Source: a virus. Taken from it: 51,020 nucleotides of DNA. The translations under genes and the position numbers were made by a program. Positions 8,745-17,331 of this stretch are shown here, piece after piece (within the stretch, counting starts at the first letter, position 1; each line of letters begins with the position of its first letter). The stretch covers positions 1 to 51,020 of IMG/VR virus record IMGVR_UViG_3300021960_000105; one strand, written 5' to 3'. The notes under the pieces are model-generated. The model did not search any database, was not told where the DNA came from, and was given only the letters and a program-made list of their open reading frames with translations.

Positions 8745-11700
8745 TTACTTACTAACTACTATTATCCCACTTTCTGGTGTAGAAAATGTTACGGTTACTT
8801 GATCTAATGAATTTGCTCTTATTGAAGAAGGTTGAATGACATAATCGTTATTATCCCATACTTGTACTAAAACAGCTTTGGTATTATGGTTGTGGGTGAC
8901 TATACTGGAAGTTACATTTGTAAACGAACCTGTGACAATACTACTACCTGCGTTTGCAGCATAAGATGCTGTAGTTGCAAAAGAAGCTGATACTGCTGTA
9001 TCTGCATAAGAAGATGATACTGCAGCTGTTCCTGACACTATGTGTCCTGCTTTTGCAATAACTGCTTTACCAGATCTTGCAGTACCAAATGTAATTAATG
9101 TTTGATTAGCATTTACGTTTCTAATATTTGACGGTACAATTACATTGTTATTACTATCAAATACTTGAGTAATTACATTTAAACTATCTAAATTATGACT
9201 TATAGAAGCCGATGTAGCATTTGTAAATGTAGCAACTGCTGTTGAAGATGAAACAAAGTTTCCTGTATTTTGTAATATGTGTCCTGCTTTACCAATAACT
9301 ACTCTACCTGATAGATTATCTCCAAATACTATGTCTACTTGATTTGTATTTGTTGTAGTTACACTTTGAGGAATTAATAAAGTATCGTCTGATTCAAATA
9401 CCTGTACAAATACGTTTTTAGTTCCAAAATTATGTACTGCTGAATGAGAAGGTGCATTAGTAAATGTATCTTCAAAAGTAGCATATTGATCTATAGTAGC
9501 AGTTACTCCGGTTAATCCAGAACCATCTCCTTTAAATGACCCTGTAATTGCAGAACCTGATAATTGAGCTGAACTAGAAACTATACCTCCTGGTATGTTA
9601 GTTAGTTGAGTATAATCAGAAGTTAAACCATCAAATCTTGTAGCAATTGAAGATGATAAAGAAGTAAATGAACCAGTAATTTCAGATGCTATTTGATTTG
9701 AAGATGAAATTACATTATCAATATTGAATACTTGATCTATTTGAGCAGAACTAGAAATTATACCTGCTGGTATATTGGTAAGCTGAGTATAGTCAGAAGT
9801 TAAACCATCAAATCTTGTTGCTATGGAAGCTGATAGGGTTGTAGTTGAACCAGAAATATCTGATGCTATTTGAGTTGAGCTAGATATTAAATTATCAATA
9901 TTAAATACAAGATCTATTTGAGCCGAACTAGAAATAATACCAGATGGTATATTTGTCAATTCTGTATAGTCAGAGGTCAGTCCATCAAATCTTGTTGCTA
10001 CTGAAGCAGATAATGCAGTAAATGATCCTGATATATCTGATGCTATTTGGTTAGATCCTGATAGTAAAGTAGGCTTACCTGTAACGCCTGTGAATGATAC
10101 GTTATCTGCTGTAGATGCATGAGATGATGATAATTCATAAGTTATCTCATGTGATGCTGAAACTGCATAAGAGGCTGTGATTGCATAGGAAGCAGAAGTA
10201 ATAGTCGTAACTTGATCAGTGTTTCTATTACGTGTTTCAATTCTTCCGTCAGCAGTTGCAGATAATTTGACGTCTCCTAAATAAATTGTAGATCCACTTA
10301 AATAAAGGTCTCTCCAACGGTGACTATTAGATCCTAAGTCGTATGTTTCATTTGCTCCGGGAAGTAAGCTCCCTGTAATATATTGAGTGCCAACAAACGA
10401 ATTAGAACCCGTTGTTGCATAAGCACTAGCAGGCTGTCCTCCTAAATAAGAAGCTGAACCTGATACTATATGTCCACCTTTTGCTACTACAACTCTACCA
10501 GTTCTTGGTGAAGCAAATGTTACTGTTACTGTATTAACATCTGTTGTAGTAATACTGTCTGGGTATATAACTGTATCGTCATTTAAGTAAGTTGACACAA
10601 TTACATTTTTAGTATTTAAATTGTGTGTTACAACTTTTGTAGTTGCACTTGTAAATGTATCGGTTACCGTAGCAACTTCGTTTACCGTGATGCCGGTTAA
10701 ACCAGATCCATCACCAACAAAGCTACCAGAAATATTCCCACCAGACACATATAATGATCCAGTTATTTCTGCTGCTCCACTATAAGGGAATCCTGCTCCT
10801 GCTCCAGCATTTAATGCATACGATGCTGTAATAGCATTGTCGACATAAAAGCTAGAAGTTAATACTGCTTGGGCTACTCCGTTACTATCTCCAACCCAGG
10901 CATATCCTTGAGCGATGTTGGGTACGTCATTAGAACGTCCTGCACCCATGATAACTCCAGATCCGTTTGAAGCATCTACTTTTATTACTTTACCTAAGTT
11001 TTGTATAAGGTTTGTACCGGTAGGTTTAATATTTGTGTACCCACCACTTGCTCCAACATATACTACATCTCCTTCACTAAACGTTGATGTGTTAACTCCA
11101 TTTATAAACCCTGCTAATATTGCTTCACCTTCTCCTTCAGTTGCTAATGTTTCATTCAACACATAAGAAGCAGGCATTCTATCTGCTCTAGATGCTGAAG
11201 CTGCATAAACGTTTAATGAGTTACCTGAAGAACCTGAAGCATATACTGGAGTACCTTTTACAAGAGTTCCAACCTCCATGTTCTTAACGGTAGCTATAAC
11301 TTTTCGAGGAGTTACATCTATAGTTGATGTTGCACCATCACCATTGTAAAATGTAATTTGAGAAAAATCAGTAGATGAACTATGGTAGTTATTTGCTGCT
11401 AAAGATGCTGAAGTAGCACTTTGAACATGGTCTACTGAAGCAGATATAATATGACCTGCTTTTGCTACTACTACTCTACCTGAGGCAGGTGATGAAAGAG
11501 TAACACTTACCGTATCACCGGTTGGTGTAGATATTGTTTGAGGAATAATTACCTCATCAGAATCATTATAAACAGACACTATTACATCTTTTGTTGCAAA
11601 GTTGTGTGTTACTGTTTTAGTTGTAGTATTGGTAAATGTATCTGATGTTATAGCAACCTGGTCTACAAATATTGATCCAGTTACTAAATGACCTCCTTTG

Positions 11701-11895
11701 GCTACTACTACTGTACCTGTTTGAGGAGATGAAAATGTTATCTTAGCAGTATTAACTGTATCGAGTGTTACCTGCTGTGGAATTATCTGATTATATGAAC
11801 CATCATATACAGATATTAATACGTTTCTTGTGTCAAAGCTGTGGGTAACAGCTGTTGTGGTTGTGTTTGTAAATGAAGCTACGTAAGTTGCCTCT
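8745..11895 (-). repeat. Six copies of a ~75-residue beta module in the long fibre
   Basis: Each copy reads roughly: FTN..T..VTHN..TKNV.V.VYD..., then I.P..I....N.V.VTF..P.SGRVVVAKGGHIVSG. Copies lie near 11680-11895, 11440-11665, 10460-10680, 9270-9490, 9025-9240 and 8745-8930; the last lacks the GGHI end. They are degenerate in DNA sequence, so the amplification is old and the copies have diverged under selection to keep the fold. The spacing is uneven: two pairs are adjacent and one copy stands alone. Confidence 0.85.
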
Positions 11896-13313
11896 TGAGA
11901 TACTGTACCACCGGGTAAGGTTACATCAAAGGTAGAACTATCACCTTTAGTAAACGTCATTGTGGAATTAGAAACCGAAGCGGTAACTAAAGAATCTGCA
12001 GATGATGCAGAAGCTGCAATTGCTATTGCAAATGTTGAACCATCACCTTTAGTAAATGTTATATTACTTCCGGCTGCTGAAGCAGTTGTGATTAAACTAC
12101 CAGTAGCGGCATTTACAGAACCAGAAATATCAGAACCAATTTGGACTGAAGAAGATACTATTCCAGATGGTACGTCTGTTAAATCATTATAACTACTTAC
12201 ACCTGCAGCTCCAGAACCTGTGTTAACTGTTACGTTAAAAGTAGAACCATCACCTTGAGTAAACGTAATTGTGTTTAGGTTAGTAGACGCTGTAGTGATT
12301 AAACTTGCTGTTGCTGCATTTACTGAACCTGATATATCAGATGCTATTTGTACTGAGCTTGATACAATACCTGTAGGTATGTTTGTTAACTGTGTGTAAT
12401 CTGAGGTTAGACCGTCAAATCTAGTAGCAATAGATTCACTTAAAGATGTTACCGAACCTGATATATCACTTCCTATCTGTATTGAAGATGATATTAAAGT
12501 AGGTTTACCTGTTATACCTGTAAAAGGAACTTCATCTGCAGTTTCAGCATGTGATGATGAAAGTTCGTATGTTATTTCATGCGACGATGATATTGCATAA
12601 GAAGCAGATGTAACGGTTATTGTGCCATCTATTATATCAGAAATAGAGGCTGTTGCTGCTCCTATTGCCTGAGCTAGTGATGCTGAAGTTGTTATAAATG
12701 ACCCTGATATATCACTTGCTATTTGAATAGAAGAAGATATTAACGTAGGTTTATTATCAACATTTTCAAAAGTCACATATGATGAACTTTCTGCTGTTGC
12801 AGTAGTTAATGTAACTTGAAAAGTTGAACTATCTTCTTTAGTAAATGTGATAGTGCTACCAGCTGCAGAAGCTGTTGTAATAGTAGAATCTAATCTATTA
12901 GCTAATGATTCAGAAACTGAAGTGAAAGAACCAGATATATCACTACCTATTTGAATAGATGATGAAAGTATACCATCCGGTAAAGTAGAAGCATCACCTT
13001 CTACTAATACGCTCAACCATTTTGATGATGTATATATTAGTACGTCTGCTCTATCGGAATTATAAATTAGGTCTCCAGCCTGTGGAGTAAGTGAGCCAGT
13101 TTCGGCGTTTGTAAATGCATCAAGTCTTAAAACACTGTCTTTGATTACGACTGCATTTGATGCACTTAAAATAATATTATTGGGAGATATTAATGTAGGG
13201 GTACCGACACCGTTAGAGGAACGGAACGCTGAGGCTGTTACAGCATTTGCTACATTAAGAGAATTGAGAGCGGCGTCACTACCACTAACAATGAGTTTTT
13301 TCCAGTTCGGCAT
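8745..13313 (-). CDS. Long repeat-built tail fibre (1522 aa)
   Basis: This very long, Ser/Thr-rich protein starts MPNWKKLIVSGSDAALNSLN, the same opening as the 290-residue fibre at 13642. Two repeat families make up most of it. One contains QI(A/G)SDISGS, IATRFDGLTSDYTQLTNIP and SSSAQID; the other is a ~75-residue beta module ending GRVVVAKGGHIVSGS, present six times. Between repeats lie a segment like those in other phage fibres (EVGTLVKGTPVYAS, EGDVVYVGASGGYT) and one with ETYDLGSNSHRWRDLYLSG. The chain ends inside the last beta module and has no S74 chaperone domain, unlike the fibres near 42 kb. No catalytic motif was seen. Role: fibre shaft, inferred from composition, repeats and neighbours. 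The leader is about 98 bases with a TATTTATA element 67 bases upstream. Confidence 0.9.
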   Translation of the reverse strand: MPNWKKLIVSGSDAALNSLNVANAVTASAFRSSNGVGTPTLISPNNIILSASNAVVIKDSVLRLDAFTNAETGSLTPQAGDLIYNSDRADVLIYTSSKWLSVLVEGDASTLPDGILSSSIQIGSDISGSFTSVSESLANRLDSTITTASAAGSTITFTKEDSSTFQVTLTTATAESSSYVTFENVDNKPTLISSSIQIASDISGSFITTSASLAQAIGAATASISDIIDGTITVTSASYAISSSHEITYELSSSHAETADEVPFTGITGKPTLISSSIQIGSDISGSVTSLSESIATRFDGLTSDYTQLTNIPTGIVSSSVQIASDISGSVNAATASLITTASTNLNTITFTQGDGSTFNVTVNTGSGAAGVSSYNDLTDVPSGIVSSSVQIGSDISGSVNAATGSLITTASAAGSNITFTKGDGSTFAIAIAASASSADSLVTASVSNSTMTFTKGDSSTFDVTLPGGTVSQEATYVASFTNTTTTAVTHSFDTRNVLISVYDGSYNQIIPQQVTLDTVNTAKITFSSPQTGTVVVAKGGHLVTGSIFVDQVAITSDTFTNTTTKTVTHNFATKDVIVSVYNDSDEVIIPQTISTPTGDTVSVTLSSPASGRVVVAKAGHIISASVDHVQSATSASLAANNYHSSSTDFSQITFYNGDGATSTIDVTPRKVIATVKNMEVGTLVKGTPVYASGSSGNSLNVYAASASRADRMPASYVLNETLATEGEGEAILAGFINGVNTSTFSEGDVVYVGASGGYTNIKPTGTNLIQNLGKVIKVDASNGSGVIMGAGRSNDVPNIAQGYAWVGDSNGVAQAVLTSSFYVDNAITASYALNAGAGAGFPYSGAAEITGSLYVSGGNISGSFVGDGSGLTGITVNEVATVTDTFTSATTKVVTHNLNTKNVIVSTYLNDDTVIYPDSITTTDVNTVTVTFASPRTGRVVVAKGGHIVSGSASYLGGQPASAYATTGSNSFVGTQYITGSLLPGANETYDLGSNSHRWRDLYLSGSTIYLGDVKLSATADGRIETRNRNTDQVTTITSASYAITASYAVSASHEITYELSSSHASTADNVSFTGVTGKPTLLSGSNQIASDISGSFTALSASVATRFDGLTSDYTELTNIPSGIISSSAQIDLVFNIDNLISSSTQIASDISGSTTTLSASIATRFDGLTSDYTQLTNIPAGIISSSAQIDQVFNIDNVISSSNQIASEITGSFTSLSSSIATRFDGLTSDYTQLTNIPGGIVSSSAQLSGSAITGSFKGDGSGLTGVTATIDQYATFEDTFTNAPSHSAVHNFGTKNVFVQVFESDDTLLIPQSVTTTNTNQVDIVFGDNLSGRVVIGKAGHILQNTGNFVSSSTAVATFTNATSASISHNLDSLNVITQVFDSNNNVIVPSNIRNVNANQTLITFGTARSGKAVIAKAGHIVSGTAAVSSSYADTAVSASFATTASYAANAGSSIVTGSFTNVTSSIVTHNHNTKAVLVQVWDNNDYVIQPSSIRANSLDQVTVTFSTPESGIIVVSK
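9540..12980 (-). repeat. DISGS/TRFDGL fibre shaft repeats
   Basis: Multiple copies of a 30-55-residue unit with SSS.QI(A/G)SDISGS, a short Ser/Thr spacer, IATRFDGLTSDYTQLTNIP and GI(I/V)SSSAQI. Three nearly identical copies occur in tandem at about 9560-10060, and looser copies with ITFTKGD(S/G)STF at about 11900-12970. Related units occur at 1-309, 14800-15000 and 42360-42620, so the repeat is shared by at least four separate genes. Confidence 0.85.
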
Positions 13314-13380
13314 GTCTTTTTTACTACGGTTGGTTACAGGTTTGCCTGCCCACTTCCCTTACGGGCCAATAATAATCTAT

Positions 13381-13388
13381 TATAAATA
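13381..13388 (-). promoter_or_regulatory. TATTTATA element before the long fibre gene
   Basis: The coding strand reads CTATTTATAATAG, 67 bases upstream of the ATG at 13313 and a few bases after a hairpin. This is one of the few elements placed far enough upstream to leave a real 5' leader. Confidence 0.45.
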
Positions 13389-13392
13389 GTGA

Positions 13393-13409
13393 AAGGGCGT
13401 AAAGCCCTT
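13393..13409 (-). terminator. Hairpin after the 71-aa gene
   Basis: On the minus strand AAGGGC-TTTAC-GCCCTT forms a 6-bp stem with a 5-base loop, two bases after the stop codon of the gene at 13412. The stem is followed by TCACTATTTATA rather than a clean U-run, so termination would be weak. It separates two transcription units when taken with the TATTTATA element that follows. Confidence 0.5.
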
Positions 13410-13411
13410 CC

Positions 13412-13627
13412 TTATGTTTGTTGTAAATTTTTAAGTTTTTCTGTTAGTTTTACCCAAGTGGTGTAAAACATTTCAAACTCAAGACCTTTATATGTGGCAT
13501 CTTGAAGTTTTTTAAGTATAAACTCAATTTCTTTTTTAGTCAAATCTGATTTAGTGATGATGTCTTGTGTAATTTTTGCTCTTGCATCTTCACCAACTAT
13601 AACTTTACCTTGTGGTTTAATTGGCAT
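13412..13627 (-). CDS. Small conserved-looking protein of unknown function (71 aa)
   Basis: The product is MPIKPQGKVIVGEDARAKI followed by an amphipathic helical region (KSDLTKKEIEFILKKLQDA, WVKLTEKLKNLQQT). It is Lys/Glu-rich, with no cysteines and no membrane segment. It sits between two fibre genes, 14 bases after one and before a hairpin, in the normal coding phase and strand. A helper or chaperone for fibre assembly would fit the place, but nothing in the sequence shows it. Confidence 0.65.
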   Translation of the reverse strand: MPIKPQGKVIVGEDARAKITQDIITKSDLTKKEIEFILKKLQDATYKGLEFEMFYTTWVKLTEKLKNLQQT

Positions 13628-13641
13628 AACTAATTTTTACT

Positions 13642-14514
13642 TTAAGTGTAAATCCAAATATCGTCTGAACCGTCTATTTTAATATTACCTCTTTTTTGGT
13701 ATTCTGCAGAATCTGAATGGTTACCGTTATCTAAGTCAATAACTGCTGCTGCATATGCTGTAGTATTGGCTGTAGTATCTGCAGTATCAACAGAAGCGTT
13801 GAATCCCCATCTTTGTATACCAGCATCTGCTTCATAAATAAATGCATGACCTGCTCCAGTACCTTCGTCTATTATAAGACCACCTTCATCTGGATTAGCT
13901 GAACCAGAGTTTAAAAGAATAAATTTATCTTTTATTTCTGTATTAGTGGTGTTAAGAGTAGTTAGCGTACCATTAACTGTCAAGTCACCATCTACTGTAG
14001 TATCACCGGTAACTGTTAAACCTGCAAATGTTGGTGAATCTGTTGCACCTAATTCTTTAATTGTAACAGCTGATCCACTTTGACCATTTATTACTTGAAC
14101 AACTTGACCTTGTGTGCTTGTTGTACCAACAGAAGATGCAGAAACAAATGTAGCATCTAGGTTGTAAGTAACAGTGTTGTTGGTAACGGTGGCAGAAATA
14201 TTTGTACCTCCAGCAAAGGTTAAGTCATCAGATAATAATGATACTGTATCAGCTCCTGTTGAACCAGAAATTCTTAAGTCAGTTACAAGACCTGTTAAAT
14301 TAGATCCATCACCTTCGAATGAACCTGAAAATGAACCACTGTGTACTAAGTTGGTAGCATTAGTTGTTGCTACAATATTACCTGTACCGTTTATAGGGGT
14401 GGTGGTTAAATTACCATCTGCTCCGGTTACAACACCGGACGATAAAGAATCAACATCTAAATTAGCTAGATGTGCTGATGACCCTGATACTATTATCTTT
14501 TTCCAAACTGCCAT
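13642..14514 (-). CDS. Tail fibre / structural protein (290 aa)
   Basis: It starts MAVWKKIIVSGSSAHLANLD, like the 1522-residue fibre. The middle has SGSFEGDGSNLTGL, a trimeric-fibre signature also present in the long fibre. Then come LTVTGDTTVDGDLTVNGTLT, a beta-stacking stretch, and an end domain (DKFILLNSGSANPDEGG, IIDEGTGAGHAFIYEADAG, IQRWGFNASVD) seen in other phage fibre or virion proteins. There is no S74 domain. It may be a short shaft or an adaptor that joins the long fibre to the baseplate; that is an inference from order and shared N-terminus. Confidence 0.8.
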   Translation of the reverse strand: MAVWKKIIVSGSSAHLANLDVDSLSSGVVTGADGNLTTTPINGTGNIVATTNATNLVHSGSFSGSFEGDGSNLTGLVTDLRISGSTGADTVSLLSDDLTFAGGTNISATVTNNTVTYNLDATFVSASSVGTTSTQGQVVQVINGQSGSAVTIKELGATDSPTFAGLTVTGDTTVDGDLTVNGTLTTLNTTNTEIKDKFILLNSGSANPDEGGLIIDEGTGAGHAFIYEADAGIQRWGFNASVDTADTTANTTAYAAAVIDLDNGNHSDSAEYQKRGNIKIDGSDDIWIYT

Positions 14515-14534
14515 GTTACTATACTATTATATTT

Positions 14535-14542
14535 AATAAATA
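14535..14542 (-). promoter_or_regulatory. TATTTATT element (one base off the octamer)
   Basis: The coding strand reads CATATTTATTAAATATAA in the 36-base gap, 20 bases upstream of the ATG at 14514. It is the same motif class with the final A changed to T. Confidence 0.4.
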
Positions 14543-14550
14543 TGTTGTTT

Positions 14551-15405
14551 TCACTGATTAACTCCTAGGTAAAGACTATAATCACTACCGTAGTAAATAC
14601 CACCTTCAATAGGTGTTGGTGCTGCACTTTGTGAAAAAAGCTGCATTATACCTTCTTCATTAACTTTTATCTTTTCTTCACCGTTAACATCTATTTGAAA
14701 ATACCTAGTAGCACCATTAAAATTAAGATGTAAAGAACCTGTTATTTGTAAATCCGTTTCTTGAAGCTGTACTACACCGTTTGAAGCAGAAATAAGACCA
14801 TCAATGTTAAATAAATCATCTATTTGAGCTGAAGAAGATACGATACCGGATGGTATTTCAAGTATTTCTTGCCATCTTGATGCTGTAATAAATCCTAAAT
14901 CCCAAATTTGTGTGGAACTAGATACTATTCCTTGAATACTGGAAGATAAAAATCCTAAATCAGAAATTTGAGCCGAACCACTAACTAAAGGTTTACCTTC
15001 TAATGTATCTAACCTAGTTGCATGAAGTGAAGCAGTAGTAGTTAGTAAAGAAGAAGTAAATTCTAGGTTAGCCGTGTCTGTTACTACTGAACCTGTATAT
15101 ATATTTAATGCAGAAACTGTATCGTCAAGACCTGAAATTGAAGTTTTAGCCGATGCTGACCAATCATTCATTGAAGAAGTCCAAAGAAGTATTTCTCCAA
15201 ACTGTACTTGATCAGCTCCTTGTCCTGCCTCTAGTGTTGTGATACGGTAAGCCATATCACTACCGTTGAGAAACACACTCGAACCACTTATTCTTAGAGA
15301 ACCGGTAATGTTTATTGCATTTAAACTAGGAGTTATTCTTGATAACTCAGTACCGTTATCTCTAAATATTAACGAGCCGGAAAGTATACTATTAAGGTTG
15401 GCCAT
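14551..15405 (-). CDS. Tail fibre protein (284 aa)
   Basis: The N-terminus MANLNSILSGSLIFRDNG and NITGSLRISGSSVFLNGSD resemble the other fibre N-termini in the window. The centre has VSGSAQISDLGFLSSSIQG and a copy of the SSSAQID.LFNID unit, then LQITGSLHLNFNGATRYFQI and an end with EKIKVNEEGIMQLFSQ and IYYGSDYSLYLGVNQ. It is composed of short beta segments rich in Ser and Gly, as expected of a trimeric fibre. It lies directly after the gp15-like gene with a three-base gap, which marks the switch from tail-completion genes to fibres. Confidence 0.8.
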   Translation of the reverse strand: MANLNSILSGSLIFRDNGTELSRITPSLNAINITGSLRISGSSVFLNGSDMAYRITTLEAGQGADQVQFGEILLWTSSMNDWSASAKTSISGLDDTVSALNIYTGSVVTDTANLEFTSSLLTTTASLHATRLDTLEGKPLVSGSAQISDLGFLSSSIQGIVSSSTQIWDLGFITASRWQEILEIPSGIVSSSAQIDDLFNIDGLISASNGVVQLQETDLQITGSLHLNFNGATRYFQIDVNGEEKIKVNEEGIMQLFSQSAAPTPIEGGIYYGSDYSLYLGVNQ

Positions 15406-15408
15406 TTA

Positions 15409-16272
15409 TTAGATATCGTTTATATTACCTGTGGTTTCTGATGTAACTTTAATAGCTGCTTTAGAAAACACCTTCTTACTATTAAATATTTGTGCATTCA
15501 CAACGTCAGTAACTATATGACCAAGTAAATTAATGGTAAATTCTGTTTTTACCATACGGTCATTACCTTGTACTATTTCAGTTGACGTAGAATAGTTATT
15601 AATCATTGCTCTAAATCTGTATCTAGATGGGTCTCCCCAATATGAATCTGATGCAAAGTTAACTCCCTCTATAATTTTGTTGTTCTGTTCTATATAATCG
15701 GTAAAAATTATACAAGAGTATGTAATATTAACATAATCTGGTATAGCCACTGCGTAATACTCTTTTACCGGGACTCTATTGTTTAGGATACTAAAGCGGT
15801 CGTATATATTTTTTTGAGAAAATTTCTTTTCGAAAACCCCATAGTTAGTAGGGGAGTTACCATCCAACTTATTTCCTAAATTTCTATTCTTTTCAATGTT
15901 ATCTCTTCTAAATACAATTAACGGTGCCTGCATTTTGCCGTTCTTATCACGGTAGTAACCATCTTTTTGCATAGAAGCCCATCGTTCTGGTGAGCCGTAC
16001 ACTAATGGTACGTTAATCATTTTACCATTTTGACTAACTTGCGGTCTCAACACCTCGTTAAAGTAGTAGTAAATAGCTTCATCTATGTCTTTAATACCTA
16101 TAGTGAGGTTTTGAACTTCATCAGTTGCTCTACTAACTTGATAAGCTCTATTTGTACTATCCACTAACGGAGATACCTGTGCAGAAACACCAGATTCTGG
16201 GTTAGTATATGTGTTAATACTATCCTGACGTATTTGAGTCTGTGTTTTAGGTAAGTTGACGTTATCTGCCAT
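15409..16272 (-). CDS. 15: Proximal tail sheath stabiliser / tail completion protein, gp15-like
   Basis: This 287-residue protein is close in length to T4 gp15 (about 272). The family pattern can be followed: DIDEAIYYYFNEVLRPQV, MINVPLVYGSPERWASMQKD (compare the VPITYAS segment of gp15), a middle domain with PDYVNITYSCIIFTDYIEQ, and a C-terminal strand pair with RMVKTEFTINLLGHIV. gp15 caps the tail tube and sheath and joins the tail to the neck. The context agrees: it follows gp13-like and gp14-like genes in the T4 order 13-14-15, with a 92-residue gene inserted. The C-terminus lacks the proline-rich end of T4 gp15. Confidence 0.7.
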   Translation of the reverse strand: MADNVNLPKTQTQIRQDSINTYTNPESGVSAQVSPLVDSTNRAYQVSRATDEVQNLTIGIKDIDEAIYYYFNEVLRPQVSQNGKMINVPLVYGSPERWASMQKDGYYRDKNGKMQAPLIVFRRDNIEKNRNLGNKLDGNSPTNYGVFEKKFSQKNIYDRFSILNNRVPVKEYYAVAIPDYVNITYSCIIFTDYIEQNNKIIEGVNFASDSYWGDPSRYRFRAMINNYSTSTEIVQGNDRMVKTEFTINLLGHIVTDVVNAQIFNSKKVFSKAAIKVTSETTGNINDI

Positions 16273-16540
16273 ACTTTCTAGTTACGTGTTTTCTAAATTC
16301 TCTTTTAAATGCAGCAAAGATATCAAACAATTTGTCTAATTTCTGATCATCAGGATATTTTTTTAGTACACCCTTGTATTGGTTGTAAGCTTTTTCTATA
16401 GATCTATCGACTCCTATCAGTGGAGTATACTCTACATCCCAAGATATTTGTCCTGTCACAGGATCTACACCTGTTTCTTTGGTTTTAAACTCAGGAGCAT
16501 CTTGTTTCCACTCTTGTTCTAGTATATCTTTTATTTTCAT
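16262..16540 (-). CDS. Small protein with capsid-targeting-like leader (92 aa)
   Basis: It starts MKIKDILEQEWKQDAPEF and overlaps both neighbours: four bases with the gp14-like gene and 11 bases with the gp15-like gene. The first nine residues resemble the short leader found on many proteins in this window, with ILE as a possible gp21 cut site. The rest is charged and helical (IEKAYNQYKGVLKKYPDD, FDIFAAFKREFRKHVTRK) with a basic end. Function unknown; the location suggests a neck or head-completion factor. Confidence 0.7.
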   Translation of the reverse strand: MKIKDILEQEWKQDAPEFKTKETGVDPVTGQISWDVEYTPLIGVDRSIEKAYNQYKGVLKKYPDDQKLDKLFDIFAAFKREFRKHVTRKYGR

Positions 16541-17022
16541 CTTACTAAACTTAATCCAACCTTATCGGCTCTTGTTAAATGACAGTCAACTATAATAGAT
16601 AATGATGATCCATAACTTTCTGCATAGGAGGCAAGGTTATAACTCTTGTCTCTACCTAAGAATAACTGGTTCTCCCTAACAGTATCCACTTCGTAATAGT
16701 CATTATGCCACTCTACTATATCTCCCACCTCAGGTACTACGGATACATCAACTAAATCCTGTCTAATGAAGGCAAATGATGCTTGTCTACCTAAATCTGG
16801 TCCAAATTCTTGTATATCTATTACTTGATCACCTCTAGTTATAAGACAATTTAGTTTTACAGCATTCCAAAATGACTTTTGCAATGATTCCCCGTATAAA
16901 TTAACGTCTGTGTCTTCTAAACTGAGTTTATGGTATAGTATCTCCTGTTCTACTATATCTTTTAGTAGTTCTCGGTTAATACTAACCAGTAAATCAAAGT
17001 CTCTATTAGATCCAAATAGCAT
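16537..17022 (-). CDS. 14: Neck protein, gp14-like
   Basis: This 161-residue protein is shorter than T4 gp14 (about 256). Segments that align by eye with gp14 are NLYGESLQKSFWNAVKLNCL, LGRQASFAFIRQDL and the strand pair GDIVEWHNDYYEVDTVRENQ, which matches GDLIYFPMDN.LFEI in T4. gp14 forms part of the head-neck gateway with gp13. Position supports this: it lies two genes after the gp13-like gene and two before the gp15-like gene. The missing residues correspond to the C-terminal third of T4 gp14. No membrane or signal segments. Confidence 0.65.
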   Translation of the reverse strand: MLFGSNRDFDLLVSINRELLKDIVEQEILYHKLSLEDTDVNLYGESLQKSFWNAVKLNCLITRGDQVIDIQEFGPDLGRQASFAFIRQDLVDVSVVPEVGDIVEWHNDYYEVDTVRENQLFLGRDKSYNLASYAESYGSSLSIIVDCHLTRADKVGLSLVR

Positions 17023-17025
17023 TCC

Positions 17026-17331
17026 TTACCCTTTCTTAATTATTGACTTATTTGCAACGTTAAACACGTTAATTGCTTGGTATTTAGTGATTGCATTCTT
17101 TTTTAAAGCTTCAAAAGCTTCGATTCCATTCTTTTGACTGATTAACTTTATTTTTAACACCACTAAATGACGTGTTGCATCATGACTTGTAAGTGTAACG
17201 GTAGTTACTCCAGGTAAGGCACGTATTAATTCAGCTAGTTCAGTTGTAGCAATTTCTCTAGTTGTAACTTGAACCATTGCTGTATAGGTAAAGAACGATG
17301 CTTCTTGTAAAATGATATCTGATAGCTTCAT
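17026..17331 (-). CDS. Small protein with capsid-targeting-like leader (101 aa)
   Basis: The first eleven residues, MKLSDIILQEA, match the recurring leader of the window and end in LQE|A, a good site for gp21-type cleavage. The mature part would begin SFFTYTAMVQVTTREIA and has an alternating beta-alpha pattern (LAELIRALPGVTTVTL, RHLVVLKIKLI, AFEALKKNAITKY) that looks like a small ferredoxin-like fold. The first base of its ATG is shared with the stop of the gp13-like gene. A head-internal or neck location is inferred from leader and order; the function is not known. Confidence 0.72.
   Translation of the reverse strand: MKLSDIILQEASFFTYTAMVQVTTREIATTELAELIRALPGVTTVTLTSHDATRHLVVLKIKLISQKNGIEAFEALKKNAITKYQAINVFNVANKSIIKKG

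Noticed and set aside
13141-13389. Plus-strand frame crossing the start of the long fibre gene
   Set aside because: It is antisense to the fibre start and the leader, has no recognisable domain, and no other gene in the window is on the plus strand.
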